The position numbers and the translations under genes are program-made. Shown here piece after piece: positions 7,085 to 9,067 of a DNA stretch of 9,067 nt. Origin of the DNA: an uncultured Prevotella sp. (GTDB lineage Bacteria > Bacteroidota > Bacteroidia > Bacteroidales > Bacteroidaceae); NCBI GenBank assembly GCA_946055365.1, contig CAMGFM010000041.1, forward strand, positions 1 to 9,067. The letters are read 5' to 3'. A model generated the notes under the pieces. It was given only the letters and a program-made list of their open reading frames with translations. It ran no database searches and was not told the origin of the DNA. How positions within the stretch are numbered: position 1 is the first letter of the stretch; each line of letters opens with the position of its first letter.

Positions 7085-8374
7085 TCAGTCCTGCGGCATG
7101 GTGTCAAAGCCTATGGCCGAGAGAGCCTCCCTTATCTGCTCTGGCGTGACGCTGCCCTTTACGGTGGCGGTCTTGGTGTCGAGGCTTACGCTTGCTTCCT
7201 GCACGCCTTCCAGCTTTCTTATGGCATTTTCGGCGGCGAGGCGGCAGTGATTGCAGTTCATGCCAAGCACCGTGTAGTGTCTGGTGTCTGTCGTTGCGGC
7301 GTGGGTGTGGGCGTGGCGGTCGTGGCTGGTGTGGGTGTCGCAACCGCAGTCATGCCCGTGGCAGTGAGTTTTCTGCCCTCTCAGTCTCGGCAGTGCCAGT
7401 GCGTTGAACAGGAGCAGCGCAAGCACGCCGCTGCACAGCCATGCGAGCCATCCGTCGGGCTCATTGCAGCACATGGAGTCCTGTCTCAGGCGCGAGAGAA
7501 AGTCGATGGTGCCGCTATATTGCAGCATGTCCACCGCCACGCCTGCCGCCACGGCTCCCAAGGTGATGGATAGCAGGTAGACGAGCAGAGTCTTCAGTCC
7601 CATGACCTTTCTTACCACGAGTATGGAAGCCATATTGCATGCTGGCCCTGCCATCAGCATCACCAGTGCCGCGCCGGGCGTGAGTCCCTTGAGCATCAGT
7701 GCCACGGCAATGGGTATGCTGCCGGTGGCGCACAGATACATTGGCACCGACAGAGCCAGCACGAGCAGCATGGACATGGGCGTGTTGTCGCGGAAGATGT
7801 CAAAGAGACTGTCAGGCACGCACACGGTGATGACTGCCGCCGCCGCTATGCCTATGACGAGCCACTTGCCTATGTCGGCCATCATCTCCACGAAGGCATA
7901 GTGCAGGGCTTCGCCCATGCGCCGGGCGAATGTGGTGTTGTGGCAATGGCTGTTGCCACCGGTGACGGGTGTCTTTGCCGTGTCGTCTACAAGGGCGTTG
8001 GTCATGACACCCCCAAGTACGGCAGTCAGCAGTGCCGCTATGGGGCGCGTCAGCGCAAACGGCAGGCCCATGAGACTGTAGGTGGCGATAATGGAGTCGA
8101 CACCTGTCTGTGGCGTGGCTATGAGAAACGCCGTCACGGCACCCTTTGACGCTCCCTCCTTGCGCAGTGACATGGCGGTGGGTATCACTCCGCATGAGCA
8201 GAGTGGCAGCGGTATGCCGAATAATACAGACTTTAGCACTGACGCAAACCCCGGTGTGGAGAGATGGCGTGTGTAGTAGGCTGGTGGAATGAACGTGTGC
8301 ATGAGTCCCGAGATGAGGAATCCGAGGAGCAGATATGGCGACATCTCATTTATAAGGTGCATTATCTGAGTCAT
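7085..8374 (-). CDS. SO_0444/ArsP-type metal efflux permease with C-terminal heavy-metal-associated domain
   Basis: A 429-residue membrane protein, probably exporting copper or zinc (possibly arsenicals). The permease part, residues ~1-330, has about eight hydrophobic segments in two repeats. It carries the family's cysteine motif PLCSCGVIP (Cys59, Cys61) and, in the second half, CATGSIP (Cys215) and AGPACNMAS (Cys246). A His/Cys/Asp-rich linker (about 336-364) with many His-x-His steps should bind metal. Residues ~367-429 form an HMA metal-chaperone domain with GMNCNHC (Cys374, Cys377). I place the start at ATG 8374 rather than the TTG at 8407 in the same frame: the TTG overlaps the -7 promoter element, and the ATG still gives a complete first helix. 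The metal is inferred from the family; ArsP itself normally lacks the HMA tail. It is first of three minus-strand genes, ahead of dnaG. Confidence 0.9.
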   Translation of the reverse strand: MTQIMHLINEMSPYLLLGFLISGLMHTFIPPAYYTRHLSTPGFASVLKSVLFGIPLPLCSCGVIPTAMSLRKEGASKGAVTAFLIATPQTGVDSIIATYSLMGLPFALTRPIAALLTAVLGGVMTNALVDDTAKTPVTGGNSHCHNTTFARRMGEALHYAFVEMMADIGKWLVIGIAAAAVITVCVPDSLFDIFRDNTPMSMLLVLALSVPMYLCATGSIPIAVALMLKGLTPGAALVMLMAGPACNMASILVVRKVMGLKTLLVYLLSITLGAVAAGVAVDMLQYSGTIDFLSRLRQDSMCCNEPDGWLAWLCSGVLALLLFNALALPRLRGQKTHCHGHDCGCDTHTSHDRHAHTHAATTDTRHYTVLGMNCNHCRLAAENAIRKLEGVQEASVSLDTKTATVKGSVTPEQIREALSAIGFDTMPQD

Positions 8375-8404
8375 GGTGTAATCGGTTATAATGTTTTGAC
8401 ACGA

Positions 8405-8412
8405 CAAAATTA
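8405..8412 (-). promoter_or_regulatory. -7 promoter element of the permease gene
   Basis: On the minus strand TAATTTTG (8412-8405) fits TAnnTTTG exactly. No good TTTG is found 19-21 bases upstream; CTTG lies only 11 bases away. Transcription would begin near 8398, about 24 bases ahead of the ATG at 8374. The repeat array begins about 90 bases upstream of this element, so the arrays may affect this promoter (inference). Confidence 0.45.
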
Positions 8413-8503
8413 CGACTTTTATGCAAGACAGAGCCTATGGAGGCACGTGATTTTGGCTTGCTATAATGAAAAGATTGTTAAGGCACAGCCCGCGGCGGTG
8501 TGT

Positions 8504-8676
8504 GAAGCGGCACTTTACTGTCGCTAAAGTGGCTCTTCTCCGTCGCTAAAGTGGCACTTGGCATTTCTAAAGTGCCACTTGTCATTGCCAATGCGGCACT
8601 TCGCTGTGTTAAAGATGAGCATTTCTGTGGCGCAGGCGGCACTTCGCTTGGTGAAAAGCGTCACTTTTGTCCTTGT
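8504..8676. repeat. Array B: eight imperfect ~22-bp repeats of the same family as array A
   Basis: Units begin at 8504, 8526, 8548, 8569, 8590, 8612, 8633 and 8655, spaced 21-22 bases apart. Their cores include AAGCGGCACTTT, AAAGTGGCTCTT, AAAGTGGCACTT, AAAGTGCCACTT, ATGCGGCACTT, GGCGGCACTT and AAAGCGTCACTTTT. All but one show the GG strand as in array A; the unit at 8569 has CC, the reverse orientation of this near-palindrome. The first two units share a gap ending GTCGCT, a sign of local duplication. The array occupies the gene-free stretch between the permease promoter and the terminator of the upstream gene. Bases 8413-8503 next to it hold nothing I can name. Confidence 0.82.
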
Positions 8677-8714
8677 CTTGACCGTCGTCAGCAAAAGCCA
8701 AGGCTCAGTAGTGC

Positions 8715-8755
8715 AAAAAACAGAGGACTCGCCTATGCTGGCATGTCCTCTGTTT
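8715..8755 (-). terminator. Intrinsic terminator of the RelA/SpoT-type gene
   Basis: AAACAGAGGAC (8718-8728) pairs perfectly with GTCCTCTGTTT (8745-8755), an 11-bp stem, with GCC/GGC pairing inside the loop. Read on the minus strand it ends in a six-T run (8720-8715). It lies about 84 bases after the stop codon at 8839. Confidence 0.85.
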
Positions 8756-8838
8756 ACCGTGCCTTGTGCGTCGTTGCCGCCGCGTGTCAGCCGCCGTTGC
8801 GTCTCGCATGTGGCGAGTGTGCAGGCGTGGCTGTGCGC

Positions 8839-9067
8839 TTAGTGTATTTGCAGCACCTCCTTGATGTCCTCGATAGTGCGCAGCTTGTCCATGATGACTT
8901 TCACTTCAGAGCGGTTGTGCACGCGTATCTCTATCTGTCCGTCAAAGATGCCCTCGTCACTTGATATTATGACCTTGTGGATGTTGACATCGAGTTCGTC
9001 AGAAATCACCATTGCGAGGTCATAAATCATGCGCTTGCGGTCGATGCCCCTTATCTCTATGGTAGCG
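8839..9067 (-). CDS. RelA/SpoT-type (p)ppGpp synthetase/hydrolase, C-terminal ACT domain (5' part outside window)
   Basis: The last 75 codons of a minus-strand gene that enters from the right edge. The open frame runs through to base 9067, beginning ATIEIRGIDRKRMIYDLAMV and ending IEDIKEVLQIH with a TAA at 8839-8841. The pattern I-x-G-x-D-R...V-I-S-D-E-L...N-I-x-K...S-x-D-G-I-F-x-G-x-I...V-H-x matches the C-terminal ACT domain of long Rel/SpoT enzymes in Bacteroidota. These make and degrade the alarmone (p)ppGpp in response to starvation; the ACT domain takes part in ribosome binding and regulation. The catalytic hydrolase and synthetase domains are not in the window, so RelA versus SpoT cannot be decided. 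The internal ATG at 9030 is not a true start. A strong terminator follows, separating it from the permease unit. Confidence 0.85.
   Translation of the reverse strand, partial: ATIEIRGIDRKRMIYDLAMVISDELDVNIHKVIISSDEGIFDGQIEIRVHNRSEVKVIMDKLRTIEDIKEVLQIH

Noticed and set aside
8374..8407. TTG start at 8407 for the permease
   Set aside because: It lies within the predicted -7 promoter element and adds 11 residues not expected in the family. ATG 8374 fits better.
8455..8470. TATAAT-like sequence at 8462-8467 as a plus-strand promoter
   Set aside because: It is an E. coli-type -10, not the Bacteroidota TAnnTTTG form, and no gene follows on that strand.
8558..8842. Plus-strand open frame over array B
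   Set aside because: It consists of repeat units plus the terminator hairpin and has no protein-like features.

Overview
The window looks chromosomal and comes from a member of the Bacteroidota, most likely the order Bacteroidales. Three things point there: a MurF-alanine racemase fusion gene, promoters of the Bacteroidota type (TAnnTTTG at -7), and primase and Rel-type sequences that resemble Bacteroidales versions. I cannot place the genus. Most of the window is moderately GC-rich. The first ~180 bases are clearly AT-rich (about 29% GC, counted by hand) and carry the 5' end of a DNA cytosine-5 methyltransferase gene, probably part of an acquired restriction-modification locus.

Layout. Positions 1-102 (minus) hold the methyltransferase N-terminus. 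A divergent promoter region separates it from murF-alr (273-2747, plus), which ends at an intrinsic terminator. Directly after that, a second promoter and a second intrinsic terminator delimit a transcript of ~290 nt (about 2840-3130, plus) that is probably a structured small RNA. It could instead be a short mRNA with a 47-codon ORF. Positions ~3190-3475 hold a 22-bp-period array of imperfect repeats with the near-palindromic core AAAGYGGCACTTT. Then come three minus-strand genes, in transcription order: an SO_0444/ArsP-type metal efflux permease (start 8374), dnaG (start 6992) and a cardiolipin synthase (start 4922). They are separated by 92 and 75 bases, with no recognisable promoter in the gaps, so they may form one transcription unit. 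Upstream of the permease, a second array of the same 22-bp repeat family lies at ~8504-8676. Next is the terminator of the upstream minus-strand gene, whose 3' end (8839-9067) encodes a C-terminal ACT domain of a RelA/SpoT-type (p)ppGpp enzyme.

Functionally these are mostly housekeeping genes: cell-wall D-alanine supply and ligation, replication priming, cardiolipin synthesis, stringent response and metal export. The parts least explained by known genes are the two 22-bp repeat arrays, which bracket the three-gene minus-strand block, and the promoter-to-terminator RNA unit after murF-alr.
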